A DNA stretch of 64,000 bases from Saccharicrinis sp963665705 (GTDB lineage Bacteria > Bacteroidota > Bacteroidia > Bacteroidales > Marinilabiliaceae). The notes below the pieces were generated by a model. That model was not told the origin of the DNA. It saw only the letters and a program-made list of their open reading frames with translations, and made no database searches. Every line of letters begins with the position of its first letter. Position 1 is the stretch's first letter. This document shows, piece by piece, positions 44,993-53,692 of this stretch. The translations under genes and the position numbers were made by a program. The DNA is taken from NCBI GenBank assembly GCA_963665705.1, contig OY762448.1:4588001-4652000 (forward strand), given 5' to 3'.

Positions 44993-45754
44993 CTATTTAA
45001 TACTTTTCATATTTTGCATCGAAAAAAAACTATCATCAATAGGCATATCAAATTTCACATTCGTGAACTCCATCGTTGTTTTTTGATTTTTCTTTTCTTC
45101 AGGAATAATTTCAAAATAAGTAGGCATCAATCTATCCCCCACTTGCTTAATTTTAGAAAGAGTTTCAGTATTAATCAAAAATTCATCTTCATCATAATAT
45201 TCATTTCTCAATGTCATAAATCCCTTTTTAGTAACCCATGAAATAATCTTCCCCCAAACAACAACAGCATCTTCATTTGGAATTAATTCAATAACATAGC
45301 AATCATAGCCATCAATATTATCTTCTTTAATTATTTTATGTGAATAGTCTTCAACAATTGACGCTCCTTTTACTAAATCATCATTGGTCATATCTGACCC
45401 CATCCATGATTGCATCATCATACTTGGAGGTATTTTGATCATCTTATCTATATTTGGAATATAATTCCACATTTCTCTTTGTCGCTTCAAAAAAACCTGA
45501 CCATTCTCCTTTGCCGGATAGGTTATCAATATTAAAGAATAATCCGTTCCTTTTGACCACGCCCTAAATTTCAATGTTCTTTCCCATTTTGAGCGCTTAA
45601 CCTTCATTTCCATTTCCGAGAAACTGGTTTTTCCTCTCAATAATTCATTGGCTTGATCAATAACCTCTCTTGCAGACATTTGTGAATACAAGATATTGGG
45701 CAAAAAGAAAACCAAACCTACTATAAGTATTTCAGTAACAATACATCTTTTCAT
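44993..45754 (-). CDS. LolA-like outer-membrane lipoprotein-sorting protein
   Basis: The 253-residue protein has a signal peptide (EILIVGLVFFLPNILYSQ) and the LolA-like fold of the PF17131 type: SAREVIDQANELLRGKTSFS, then VKRSKWERTLKFRAWSKG, YIPNIDKMIKIPPSMMMQSW and a YVIELIP strand. Such carriers hold acyl chains in an open beta barrel and cross the periplasm. The family pairs with MacB-type or RND exporters. The position directly after tetR and before the two permeases fits a substrate carrier for this system. The start is the ATG at 45754. Confidence 0.9.
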   Translation of the reverse strand: MKRCIVTEILIVGLVFFLPNILYSQMSAREVIDQANELLRGKTSFSEMEMKVKRSKWERTLKFRAWSKGTDYSLILITYPAKENGQVFLKRQREMWNYIPNIDKMIKIPPSMMMQSWMGSDMTNDDLVKGASIVEDYSHKIIKEDNIDGYDCYVIELIPNEDAVVVWGKIISWVTKKGFMTLRNEYYDEDEFLINTETLSKIKQVGDRLMPTYFEIIPEEKKNQKTTMEFTNVKFDMPIDDSFFSMQNMKSIK

Positions 45755-45772
45755 AATGAAGCATTTTTTGTA

Positions 45773-46351
45773 CTATATTAGATACATTTTCAAAATTCGT
45801 TCTTTCACCTTATCCAAAGGATAATTTTCAAAATCAATAATATAATTCATATAAACACCATCTAAAACTGATACTAGAAAACGAACTTCAGAATACGGAT
45901 CTTCGTACCCCTTATTTTTAAAGTAAGCAGACATATTTTCAAATAAAGGATAAGCTTTTTCCAAAATTTCCTTTTCAAATAATTTCATTACACTAGGCTG
46001 CAAAAGAATCCCAAAATAAATTTGTAAAAATGATCTATTATCTAACACCCACCCAAAATAATCACAAATCATTTTTTCAAACGACGCATCATCAGGATTA
46101 ACTCCTAAACTATCTTGTGCAATACCAAACATCTCCTCAATCGTTCCGATAATCACAGACCTAAGCAAATCTTCTTTACTATCAAAATAAGTGTAAATTA
46201 ACCCTTTTGAAACACCAGCTTCTTTAGCAATTTTTGAAATGGAAGACGATTGAAAACCCTGTTCTGAAAACAAAGTCATTGCAGCCCGCATAATTACCTC
46301 TCTTTTTTCTGCTTTAAGTTTCATCAACTGCTTTTCTGTTCGTGGGGACAT
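45773..46351 (-). CDS. TetR-family repressor of the LolA-like/ABC operon
   Basis: The 192-residue protein has an N-terminal helix-turn-helix (ISKIAKEAGVSKGLIYTYF) preceded by AAMTLFSEQGFQSSS, the TetR DNA-binding domain, and a variable all-helical ligand domain. I start at the ATG at 46351, giving MSPRTEKQLMKLKAEKRE. A longer frame to 46411 would run through the operator palindrome. It is the first gene of the six-gene operon, with 18 bases to the LolA-like gene, and is probably self-regulated. The inducer may be a hydrophobic compound. Confidence 0.92.
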   Translation of the reverse strand: MSPRTEKQLMKLKAEKREVIMRAAMTLFSEQGFQSSSISKIAKEAGVSKGLIYTYFDSKEDLLRSVIIGTIEEMFGIAQDSLGVNPDDASFEKMICDYFGWVLDNRSFLQIYFGILLQPSVMKLFEKEILEKAYPLFENMSAYFKNKGYEDPYSEVRFLVSVLDGVYMNYIIDFENYPLDKVKERILKMYLI

Positions 46352-46368
46352 TTTAAATATTTTTTGAC

Positions 46369-46382
46369 TGACCGTTCGGTCA
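46369..46382. promoter_or_regulatory. TetR-type operator palindrome
   Basis: TGACCG-TT-CGGTCA is a perfect 6+2+6 inverted repeat, flanked by TTGAC and GTCAA that extend the symmetry in part. It lies 17 bases upstream of the tetR ATG, in the gap to the divergent rsgA gene. The half-site and position are typical of TetR self-regulation. Confidence 0.78.
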
Positions 46383-46514
46383 AAGTTAATGAGTATTTTT
46401 ATAATTATCAATACATTTTACAAACTTTTAAGTCCATACACCAATAACTATCAGTTATTTTTATCATTTTTACATTTTAAAAAAAACACTTTTACATCAT
46501 TAAAAAGCAACACA

Positions 46515-47441
46515 TTGAAAACAGGTATCGTATTTAGATCAACAGGTAGTAGGTATATAGTAAGAACTCTAGAAGGAGAAGAAATTAATTGTACTATTAA
46601 AGGTAAGTTAAGACTAAATGATATTAAAAGCACAAATCCTATTGCTGTTGGCGATAACGTTACTTTTACATTAGATGAGACTGACAATATGGGTGTGATT
46701 TCAGAAATTAAAGAAAGAAAAAATTACATCATAAGAAAGGCTTCAAAACTATCGAAACAAACTCATATTATTGCCTCAAATATTGATCAGGCTTTATTAC
46801 TTGTTACAGTAAACTACCCAATAACTACAAATATTTTTATTGATAGATTCCTAGCATCTGCCGAGGCCTACAATATTCCTGTTAAAATCATTTTCAATAA
46901 AATAGACAGGTACGATGCTAAACACATTGCAAATCTGGATAAAATGAGAGCCATTTATGAAAATATCGGCTACGAAACTTACACAATATCGGCAAAAATG
47001 TATGATGACTTAAGTGTTATTGTGGATTTACTAAAAGACAGAGTTAGTGTTATATCCGGACACTCAGGAGTTGGAAAATCAACTTTAATTAATAGAATAC
47101 AGCCAGGTTTAAACTTAAAAGTAGCTGAAATATCAGATATCCACCAAAGCGGTAAACACACTACAACCTTTGCTCAAATGCACACTTTAAATTTTGGAGG
47201 CTACATTATTGACACTCCAGGAATTAGAGGCTATGGACTAATTGACATTAACCGCGATGAGCTTTATCATTACTTCAAAGAAATTTTTAAATATTCGCAC
47301 GATTGTCAATATAGCAATTGCACACACCTACATGAACCCGGATGTGCTGTAAAAAAAGCTGTAGAAAACGAAGAAATAGCATTGCAAAGGTACCAAAGCT
47401 ATTTAAGCATATTTGAAACAAAACAGGAAAAATACAGATAA
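46515..47441 (+). CDS. rsgA: Small-ribosomal-subunit maturation GTPase RsgA
   Basis: RsgA is a circularly permuted GTPase that checks and releases 30S subunits late in maturation. It has an N-terminal OB fold (KTGIVFRSTGSRYIVRT), then the permuted motifs in the order G4 (FNKIDRYD), G5 (TISAK), G1 P-loop (GHSGVGKSTLIN), G2 (GKHTTT) and G3 (DTPGIRGYG). The zinc site is near the C-terminus (CQYSNCTHLHEPGCAV). I use the TTG at 46515, giving 308 residues and a start that aligns with family members. The ATG at 46389 would add 42 residues that no family member should have. The operator at 46369 could also touch its promoter. Confidence 0.9.
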   Translation: MKTGIVFRSTGSRYIVRTLEGEEINCTIKGKLRLNDIKSTNPIAVGDNVTFTLDETDNMGVISEIKERKNYIIRKASKLSKQTHIIASNIDQALLLVTVNYPITTNIFIDRFLASAEAYNIPVKIIFNKIDRYDAKHIANLDKMRAIYENIGYETYTISAKMYDDLSVIVDLLKDRVSVISGHSGVGKSTLINRIQPGLNLKVAEISDIHQSGKHTTTFAQMHTLNFGGYIIDTPGIRGYGLIDINRDELYHYFKEIFKYSHDCQYSNCTHLHEPGCAVKKAVENEEIALQRYQSYLSIFETKQEKYR

Positions 47442-47476
47442 AACTTTTTGATCTTTTTTGCGTGTCTATCATAGTT

Positions 47477-50275
47477 ATGAAAAAACCATTTGCCATTGTA
47501 ATCTCTTGCATTGCCTTTTTAATTGCATGCAATATTTATTATTTTCGAGATACCTATCAATGGCAAATCGGTACTCAAAAAACTATTTTAGCAAAACAAA
47601 TTAATTCATGCGAAAAGGAAAGTAAAAATTTCATTACCGAAATTGAATCTAATTCAACACTATTATTCCAAGAGAAAGATTTAGGAAAACTTTTTGAATT
47701 AAATCTTGGATCTCAAATTACAAAGGCTAGAATTCAACTCATTTATAACAGATACTCTACATTATTAAAAAAGGTAACTGTTTACGATGTAAAAGGAAAT
47801 TCTTACAGCCTGTCCAAAGGTGCCAATCGTTCACTGATTTCGAAATTTAACAAAGGAAAAAGGAAAGAAGATTTCAAAAGAAACATTAGCATAGTAGCTA
47901 AAACAAACACCTTTGTTATTGATCAACCACTTTACAATAATACCCACATCTATGGATATATCGTATATGAGTTCGACTTAAAAAGATTTTACGATAAAAT
48001 ATTCAAAGGCTTTAATCTGGAAGGTCATCAATTTCAATGGATCACAGATAATAACTTTAAAATAATATTTTCAACCAACAACAAAATATCAGATACACCT
48101 ATTTCTGATATTAATTTCCACAGTGATTCCACCAATTTATTTGCTATACATCAAATAAATATAAACCATACAGCTACTAAATCCCTGAGCGTATTTAAAC
48201 AAATCAAACTCAGTGATAAGCAAAACATTACAATGGCCTTCTCAATGCCCATCAAACCAATTACTGATTCAATTATTAGAAACTCTTTAATCGTAGCCGT
48301 CATTAGTTTTTTCATTATATTAATGATAGCCTACGTTTTTTACCAATACTTATCAAAAAGCAAAATTAGTCAGGAAAGATTATCACAATCAGAAGATTCG
48401 TTAAGAAAAATTCTTTATTACACACCCGTCGGAATCGTGCTTGTTGACTCGAAAAATAAAATCAGGCTGGTAAATCGCTCCGCTTTGAAATTATTTGAAT
48501 GCGAAAATGAAGATCTGCTTATTGATCAGGAAGCCAATGAAAAAGTTTTATTTGAGAAGAAAAGAACCCTAACAAAATCTACCATTTCACAATCAACCAA
48601 AAAATATATATTTAATGAAGCAACCCATAATAAACAAGTTGTACTGAAAGAAAGAATCCCATTTTATAATCAAAATAACAAATATTATATACTTCAATAT
48701 GTTGAGATCACACCATTAGAATTAAATCCTACAGTACAAGAAGCCAATCATTCTGCTCAAACCAGATTTATCGCAAATATAAGTCATGAATTACGTACTC
48801 CTTTAAATGCTATTATTGGAATGACTGATATGATACTAACGTCTACTACTATTCAAAACACAGACAAAGATATGCTTACTGTTGTTAAGCGTTCAGCAGA
48901 TACATTACTTGCATTAATTAACGACATTTTAGATTTTTCTAAAATTGAAGCAGGAAAACTCGAAATTGAATCTATTCCTGTAAATTTGGAAAAAGAAATC
49001 AAGCAATCATTAAATGATTTTATTAATTTATCAAAAGAACGTTCTATTCAACTAAGTTGGAGTACCGACATTGAACTTCCAGATCATTTTACAACAGATC
49101 CTTTAAGATTTAGACAAATACTCAATAACTTAATTGGCAATGCCATAAAATTTACACTTGCAGGTAAAGTCCATCTACATATTTCAGAATCTAAAACACT
49201 AAATGGCACTTATGCTTTAAAATTTAAAATTTCAGATACAGGAATTGGTATACAAAAAGAAAAATTAAAAATCATATTTAATTCTTTCTCACAGGAAGAT
49301 GAAAGCACTACTCGAAAATTTGGTGGAACAGGACTAGGAACATCTATTTCGAAAAACCTCGTTAAGCTTATGGGAGGAGAAATTTGGGCAGACAGTCCTT
49401 CTTCAATTTCTACAAATCCAGAATATCCAGGTGCCGAATTTACCTTTACAATACCATACAACAACAAACAAAAAATTAAAAATTTAGATTATTCATATAT
49501 CTTATCATATTCTCAGATCCATGCGTTAATTATTACTGATGATGCAATGTATGTTCAGAATATTATTAAAAATATTATGGCTCTGGGCATCACATATAAA
49601 ACAATGGCTCCTTCTCAGGAAACCATACAAATGCTAAGAAATAGAAACAATATTCAATTAATAATAATTGATCAGAGACCCGATTTTAACGGGATAGACT
49701 TTTTACAACAGTTATATAGCTATAACCTGTACAAAAAATTCCTTATTCTACTACAAAGCTCAGATTATGAATTAATGAATAACAATTTAGGCAAGAAATT
49801 AGGAGCCGATGCGTACTTAAGAAAACCGGTGAGCCTGTCCACTCTTCAAAACCTATTATTAAAACATTTTAAATCTGTAAAAAATCCAATTAACACTTTT
49901 GGTAGAGTTGTTCCAAGCAATATCAAAATACTGGTTGCAGAAGACAACCTGTTCAATCAGAAAGTAGCTCAGAATTTATTTAAAAAAGTGGGTTATGATA
50001 TTGATTTAGCGAATAATGGGAAGGAAGCAATTCTAAAATTTAAGTCGAATAAATATCATATTATATTCATGGATCTATTAATGCCTGAATTAGATGGCTT
50101 TGATGCCACAAAAGAACTTAAGTGTTACGATGAAAGCTGCCCAATCATAGCCATGACAGCAAACAATGATGATACTCAAAGACAGCTTGCATTTAAAGCT
50201 GGAATGGACGACTTTATTACAAAACCAGCCCATAAAGATGAAATTACAAGAATGATCATAAAATATTGTTCTTAA
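47477..50275 (+). CDS. Membrane hybrid histidine kinase with two receiver domains
   Basis: The 932-residue protein has a helix near residues 4-22, a periplasmic sensor of about 240 residues, a second helix (VAVISFFIILMIAYVFYQY, about 275-293) and a PAS domain. The HisKA motif is ISHELRTPLNAIIGM (His near 437). The HATPase part has LNNLIGNAIKFT, DTGIGI and FGGTGLGTSI. Two receivers follow, with acceptors in LIIIDQRP (near 731) and IIFMDLLMPELDG (near 865); both keep the acidic pair and lysine. I start at the ATG at 47477; the GTG at 47462 is in frame. It follows rsgA by 35 bases. Confidence 0.92.
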   Translation: MKKPFAIVISCIAFLIACNIYYFRDTYQWQIGTQKTILAKQINSCEKESKNFITEIESNSTLLFQEKDLGKLFELNLGSQITKARIQLIYNRYSTLLKKVTVYDVKGNSYSLSKGANRSLISKFNKGKRKEDFKRNISIVAKTNTFVIDQPLYNNTHIYGYIVYEFDLKRFYDKIFKGFNLEGHQFQWITDNNFKIIFSTNNKISDTPISDINFHSDSTNLFAIHQININHTATKSLSVFKQIKLSDKQNITMAFSMPIKPITDSIIRNSLIVAVISFFIILMIAYVFYQYLSKSKISQERLSQSEDSLRKILYYTPVGIVLVDSKNKIRLVNRSALKLFECENEDLLIDQEANEKVLFEKKRTLTKSTISQSTKKYIFNEATHNKQVVLKERIPFYNQNNKYYILQYVEITPLELNPTVQEANHSAQTRFIANISHELRTPLNAIIGMTDMILTSTTIQNTDKDMLTVVKRSADTLLALINDILDFSKIEAGKLEIESIPVNLEKEIKQSLNDFINLSKERSIQLSWSTDIELPDHFTTDPLRFRQILNNLIGNAIKFTLAGKVHLHISESKTLNGTYALKFKISDTGIGIQKEKLKIIFNSFSQEDESTTRKFGGTGLGTSISKNLVKLMGGEIWADSPSSISTNPEYPGAEFTFTIPYNNKQKIKNLDYSYILSYSQIHALIITDDAMYVQNIIKNIMALGITYKTMAPSQETIQMLRNRNNIQLIIIDQRPDFNGIDFLQQLYSYNLYKKFLILLQSSDYELMNNNLGKKLGADAYLRKPVSLSTLQNLLLKHFKSVKNPINTFGRVVPSNIKILVAEDNLFNQKVAQNLFKKVGYDIDLANNGKEAILKFKSNKYHIIFMDLLMPELDGFDATKELKCYDESCPIIAMTANNDDTQRQLAFKAGMDDFITKPAHKDEITRMIIKYCS

Positions 50276-50376
50276 TAATTTTATCAAACAACTTGTTGAA
50301 ATTAACAATTTACAGAAAACAATAAATCCTTCATCCCGTGCGTTGTATTAGTCGAAGCCAATTAATTTATCATCGA

Positions 50377-51525
50377 ATGCAGCATTACACCCACAAAAAA
50401 AGATACAAATTAATTATCTTTTTAGGAACCGTTTTAATCGCTACCATATCATCAATTTATACAAAATCTCTTGTTGACGAATTAAAAAATGAAGAGCTTA
50501 AAAAAGTGGAACTCTGGGCTGAAGCCACACGTCAACTAGTAGAGCCCGGAGACAATGACAATAGCATAAGCTTAACTCTTGAAGTTCTCAAAAACAACAC
50601 TACCGTTCCTGTTATTCTCGCTGATGCAAATGATGTAATTCAACACTATAGAAACATAAAAATCCCTTCGAAAAACCAAGACGTTTTTCTAAATAAAAAA
50701 CTAAAGGAATTAAAGAATGGAGGGAAATTTATTAAAATCAATTTAGGGGATGGAGAAATACAGTACTTATATTATCAAACATCCACATTACTAATAAGGT
50801 TAACATGGTTTCCAATAATCCAGTTAATCATTGTTTCCATTTTTGTTTTTATTGCATACCTGGCCTTTAGTAGTTCTCGAAAAGCAGAGCAAGAACAGGT
50901 TTGGGTAGGCATGTCAAAAGAAACAGCTCACCAATTGGGCACCCCAATCACATCTTTAATGGGATGGGTTGATTTTTTAGGCTTAAAAGAACCTCAATCA
51001 GAAGCCATAAATGAAATAAAAAAAGATGTAGTTAGATTGCAGAATATTGCAGATCGTTTCTCCAAAATCGGATCAAAGCCAATCTTAAAAAAAATAAACC
51101 TTAATGAACTGGCTACAAATAGTATTAATTATTTAAAAACACGATCTTCAAACAAAGTAAAGTTTTCAATTAGTATAGATGAAAAAACTCATATAAATGC
51201 AAATCAAACTTTAATTGAATGGGTATTTGAAAACTTAATTAAAAATGCAATCGATGCCATCAAGGGAGATGGATGTATAATAATTTCCTCTAAAACTTTA
51301 ACAAATACAATTGCAATTGACATATCCGATAATGGGAAAGGAATTTCCAGAAACAATTTAAAAACCGTTTTTGAACCGGGCTTTACCACAAAGGAAAGAG
51401 GTTGGGGATTAGGATTATCTCTTACTAAAAGAATAATTGAAGATTACCATAAAGGAAAAATATTTGTAAAGGATTCAGAACCCAATAAAAATACCACATT
51501 TAGAATCATATTAAAACAACCCTAA
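50377..51525 (+). CDS. Membrane histidine kinase with altered H-box
   Basis: The 382-residue protein has two membrane helices (about residues 11-27 and 145-165) around a short periplasmic loop. The kinase follows. Its H-box reads KETAHQLGTPITSLMGW (His near 184), the bacteroidete variant HxLGTP instead of HExRTP. The ATPase has the N-box FENLIKNAIDAI and the G-boxes DNGKGI and GWGLGLSLTKRI. No receiver domain is fused. I use the ATG at 50377; an in-frame GTG at 50338 lies upstream. It follows the hybrid kinase by about 100 bases. A cognate regulator is not adjacent. Confidence 0.9.
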   Translation: MQHYTHKKRYKLIIFLGTVLIATISSIYTKSLVDELKNEELKKVELWAEATRQLVEPGDNDNSISLTLEVLKNNTTVPVILADANDVIQHYRNIKIPSKNQDVFLNKKLKELKNGGKFIKINLGDGEIQYLYYQTSTLLIRLTWFPIIQLIIVSIFVFIAYLAFSSSRKAEQEQVWVGMSKETAHQLGTPITSLMGWVDFLGLKEPQSEAINEIKKDVVRLQNIADRFSKIGSKPILKKINLNELATNSINYLKTRSSNKVKFSISIDEKTHINANQTLIEWVFENLIKNAIDAIKGDGCIIISSKTLTNTIAIDISDNGKGISRNNLKTVFEPGFTTKERGWGLGLSLTKRIIEDYHKGKIFVKDSEPNKNTTFRIILKQP

Positions 51526-51623
51526 ACAACTAAAGAACTGACACATACGAGAACTTCATTTTTTAATATTTATATTACATAAATTATTTTCATTTTTTTC
51601 TTCTCTTCTACTATTTATTTTTA

Positions 51624-51631
51624 TACTTTTG
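51624..51631 (+). promoter_or_regulatory. -7 promoter element for the yceD-rpmF genes
   Basis: TACTTTTG matches TAnnTTTG, 23 bases before the ATG at 51654. Confidence 0.5.
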
Positions 51632-51653
51632 CAAAGTTTTTATTTGAAGTGAG

Positions 51654-52196
51654 ATGGATAAGCTAAAAGATTACAGCATAGCCTTTAAGGGTTTAAAAGA
51701 AGGCAAGCATCATTTTCACTATAAATTAGACCCATCTTTTTTTGAAGCTATTGAAAATTCAATAATTGAAAAAGGAGAGTTTGAGGCTAATGTGATATTG
51801 AATAAAAGATCGCAGATGCTTCAGTTAGATTTTGAGATCGCTGGAAATGTGGAAGCGGTTTGTGATAATTGTCTTGGTAAAATTACTTTACCTGTTTCAT
51901 ACGAAGGAACTCTATACGTTAAATTTGGAATTGTATACGATGAACCCAGCGATGAGATCATCATCCTTCCACATGAAGACAATGAGTTAAATATTGCGCA
52001 ATTAATATATGAGTATATCGTGGTAAGCATGCCGCTAAGATCTGTCCATGAAGATCCAGACGCTTGTGATCCGGAAATGATTAGCAAACTCGAAGAGTTT
52101 TCATCCGAACACCACGATCAAGATAAAAATTCAGAAGAAGCTATAGACCCTAGGTGGGAAGCTTTAAAAAAATTAAAAGATAATAGTAATAAGTAA
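51654..52196 (+). CDS. YceD/DUF177-family protein
   Basis: The 180-residue protein matches DUF177: an N-terminal AFKGLKEGKHHFHYKLD segment, the core VEAVCDNCLGKITLPV with two cysteines, and DEIIILPHEDNELNIAQLIYE. The acidic C-terminus ends in DPRWEALKKLKDN, the usual tail. This family sits before rpmF in most bacteria and is linked to 23S rRNA or 50S maturation. The rpmF gene starts 16 bases after its stop. The ATG is at 51654. Confidence 0.9.
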   Translation: MDKLKDYSIAFKGLKEGKHHFHYKLDPSFFEAIENSIIEKGEFEANVILNKRSQMLQLDFEIAGNVEAVCDNCLGKITLPVSYEGTLYVKFGIVYDEPSDEIIILPHEDNELNIAQLIYEYIVVSMPLRSVHEDPDACDPEMISKLEEFSSEHHDQDKNSEEAIDPRWEALKKLKDNSNK

Positions 52197-52212
52197 GTAA
52201 AGTTGTTATAAA

Positions 52213-52398
52213 ATGGCACATCCTAAAAGAAAGATTTCTAAAACAAGAAGAGACAAGAGAAGGACCCATTACAAAGCTGTAGCTCCAGCATTAGGAGTTT
52301 GCTCTAATTGTGGTTCATCTGTTAAATTACATACTGTTTGTGGTGAGTGTGGTTATTACAGAGGGAAACTAGCTGTTGAGAAAGAAATTACAGCATAA
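52213..52398 (+). CDS. rpmF: 50S ribosomal protein L32
   Basis: The 61-residue protein has the basic N-terminus AHPKRKISKTRRDKRRTH and the zinc-type pairs CSNCGSS and CGECGYY, so it is a zinc-binding L32. Length and composition are normal. It is cotranscribed with yceD. A long perfect stem follows the stop. Confidence 0.96.
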   Translation: MAHPKRKISKTRRDKRRTHYKAVAPALGVCSNCGSSVKLHTVCGECGYYRGKLAVEKEITA

Positions 52399-52423
52399 CT
52401 TTTTATTTTTAAAAGTACTTTTT

Positions 52424-52452
52424 AAATTTGCCTTGCCTTGCAAGGCAAATTT
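52424..52452 (+). terminator. Perfect 13-bp hairpin after rpmF
   Basis: AAATTTGCCTTGC and GCAAGGCAAATTT pair perfectly with a 3-base loop. The following bases are TTGC, not a T run. It may be a weak terminator or an RNA-stabilising element between rpmF and fabH. Confidence 0.6.
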
Positions 52453-52614
52453 TGCATTAGGGCATTTCTAAATCGAAAAGGGTAATGCCTGAATCTTCAG
52501 AATGATAGTAGTTTTATTTTTCACATTAAGAATAACAATATTCTTGATACTAGGAAAGATATAGCTATTTCTAACTTTTGACTGCCACATATACAGTCGA
52601 GCAATTATTTTAAC

Positions 52615-53613
52615 ATGAAAAAGATTAACGCAGTAATCACTGGTGTAGGAGCCTATTTACCGGATTATATCTTAACAAACGAGGAGCTAAGCACAATGGT
52701 TGACACCTCTGACGAATGGATCATGACCCGAGTAGGAATCAAAGAAAGACACATCCTGAAAGGTGAAGGCAAAGGTGCATCTGACATGGGGGCAGAAGCC
52801 GTTAAAGAATTGTTGAAAAAAACCGGAACTAAACCAGAGGAGGTTGACTTATTAATTTGCACCACTGTTACTCCTGACCATGTATTCCCAGGAACATCTG
52901 CTATTATTTGCGACAAAGTTGGAATAAGTAATATTCAAAGTTTTGATATGAACGCTGCTTGCTCAGGATTTTTATTTGGTCTTGACACAGCAACGAAATA
53001 CGTTCAATCAGGGAGTCACAAAAAAGTAATTGTTGTAAGTGCTGAAAAAATGTCTTCAATAACTGACTACACAGACAGAACAACTTGTGTATTATTTGGC
53101 GATGCAGCAACTGCAATTATGCTTGAACCAACTGAGGAGGAAGAAGTTGGTATTCAGGATACAATTTTAAAAACTAACGGAATAGGTAGACATCACTTGC
53201 TTATGAAAGCAGGAGGTTCCGTTAAACCAGCATCTCATGAATCAATTGATGCTAAAGAACATACTGTTTACCAGGAAGGTCAAGCTGTTTTCAAACACGC
53301 AGTTTCAAACATGGCTGATGTGGCTGTTGAAATCATGGATAAGAACAACCTAAAATCAGAAGACGTTAAATGGCTGGTTCCTCACCAAGCAAACCTTAGA
53401 ATTATTGATGCTACTGCTCGTAGAATGGGCATTAACAAAGAGCAGGTAATGATTAACATTGAAAAATATGGAAACACTACATCTGCTACAATTCCATTAT
53501 GTTTGTGGGAATGGGAAAAACAACTTAAAAAAGGAGATAACATTGTATTAGCAGCTTTTGGAGCTGGATTTACATGGGGTTCTATTTATTTAAAATGGGG
53601 CTACAACTCATAG
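52615..53613 (+). CDS. fabH: 3-oxoacyl-[acyl-carrier-protein] synthase III
   Basis: FabH condenses acetyl-CoA or a branched acyl-CoA with malonyl-ACP to start fatty-acid synthesis. The 332-residue enzyme has the catalytic cysteine in MNAACSGFLFGL, the histidine in WLVPHQANLRI and the asparagine in IEKYGNTTSATIPL, plus the GVGAYLPDYILTN N-terminus. In many bacteria plsX lies between rpmF and fabH; here that gene is missing and the 216-base gap holds no frame. The ATG is at 52615. Confidence 0.95.
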   Translation: MKKINAVITGVGAYLPDYILTNEELSTMVDTSDEWIMTRVGIKERHILKGEGKGASDMGAEAVKELLKKTGTKPEEVDLLICTTVTPDHVFPGTSAIICDKVGISNIQSFDMNAACSGFLFGLDTATKYVQSGSHKKVIVVSAEKMSSITDYTDRTTCVLFGDAATAIMLEPTEEEEVGIQDTILKTNGIGRHHLLMKAGGSVKPASHESIDAKEHTVYQEGQAVFKHAVSNMADVAVEIMDKNNLKSEDVKWLVPHQANLRIIDATARRMGINKEQVMINIEKYGNTTSATIPLCLWEWEKQLKKGDNIVLAAFGAGFTWGSIYLKWGYNS

Positions 53614-53640
53614 TAAAGTTTCAAATACATTTATATATAA

Positions 53641-53674
53641 AAAAAGGTGATTTCAATCGAAATCACCTTTTTTT
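53641..53674. terminator. Bidirectional terminator between fabH and gltX
   Basis: AAAAAGGTGATTT and AAATCACCTTTTT form a 13-bp stem with a 5-base loop and flanking A and T runs, between convergent genes. Confidence 0.9.
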
Positions 53675-53692
53675 TATAATCTATATTTTACC

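Noticed and set aside
46389..46514. rsgA starting at the ATG at 46389
   Set aside because: The 42 extra residues have no counterpart in RsgA proteins, which start just before the OB fold; the TTG at 46515 fits the family.
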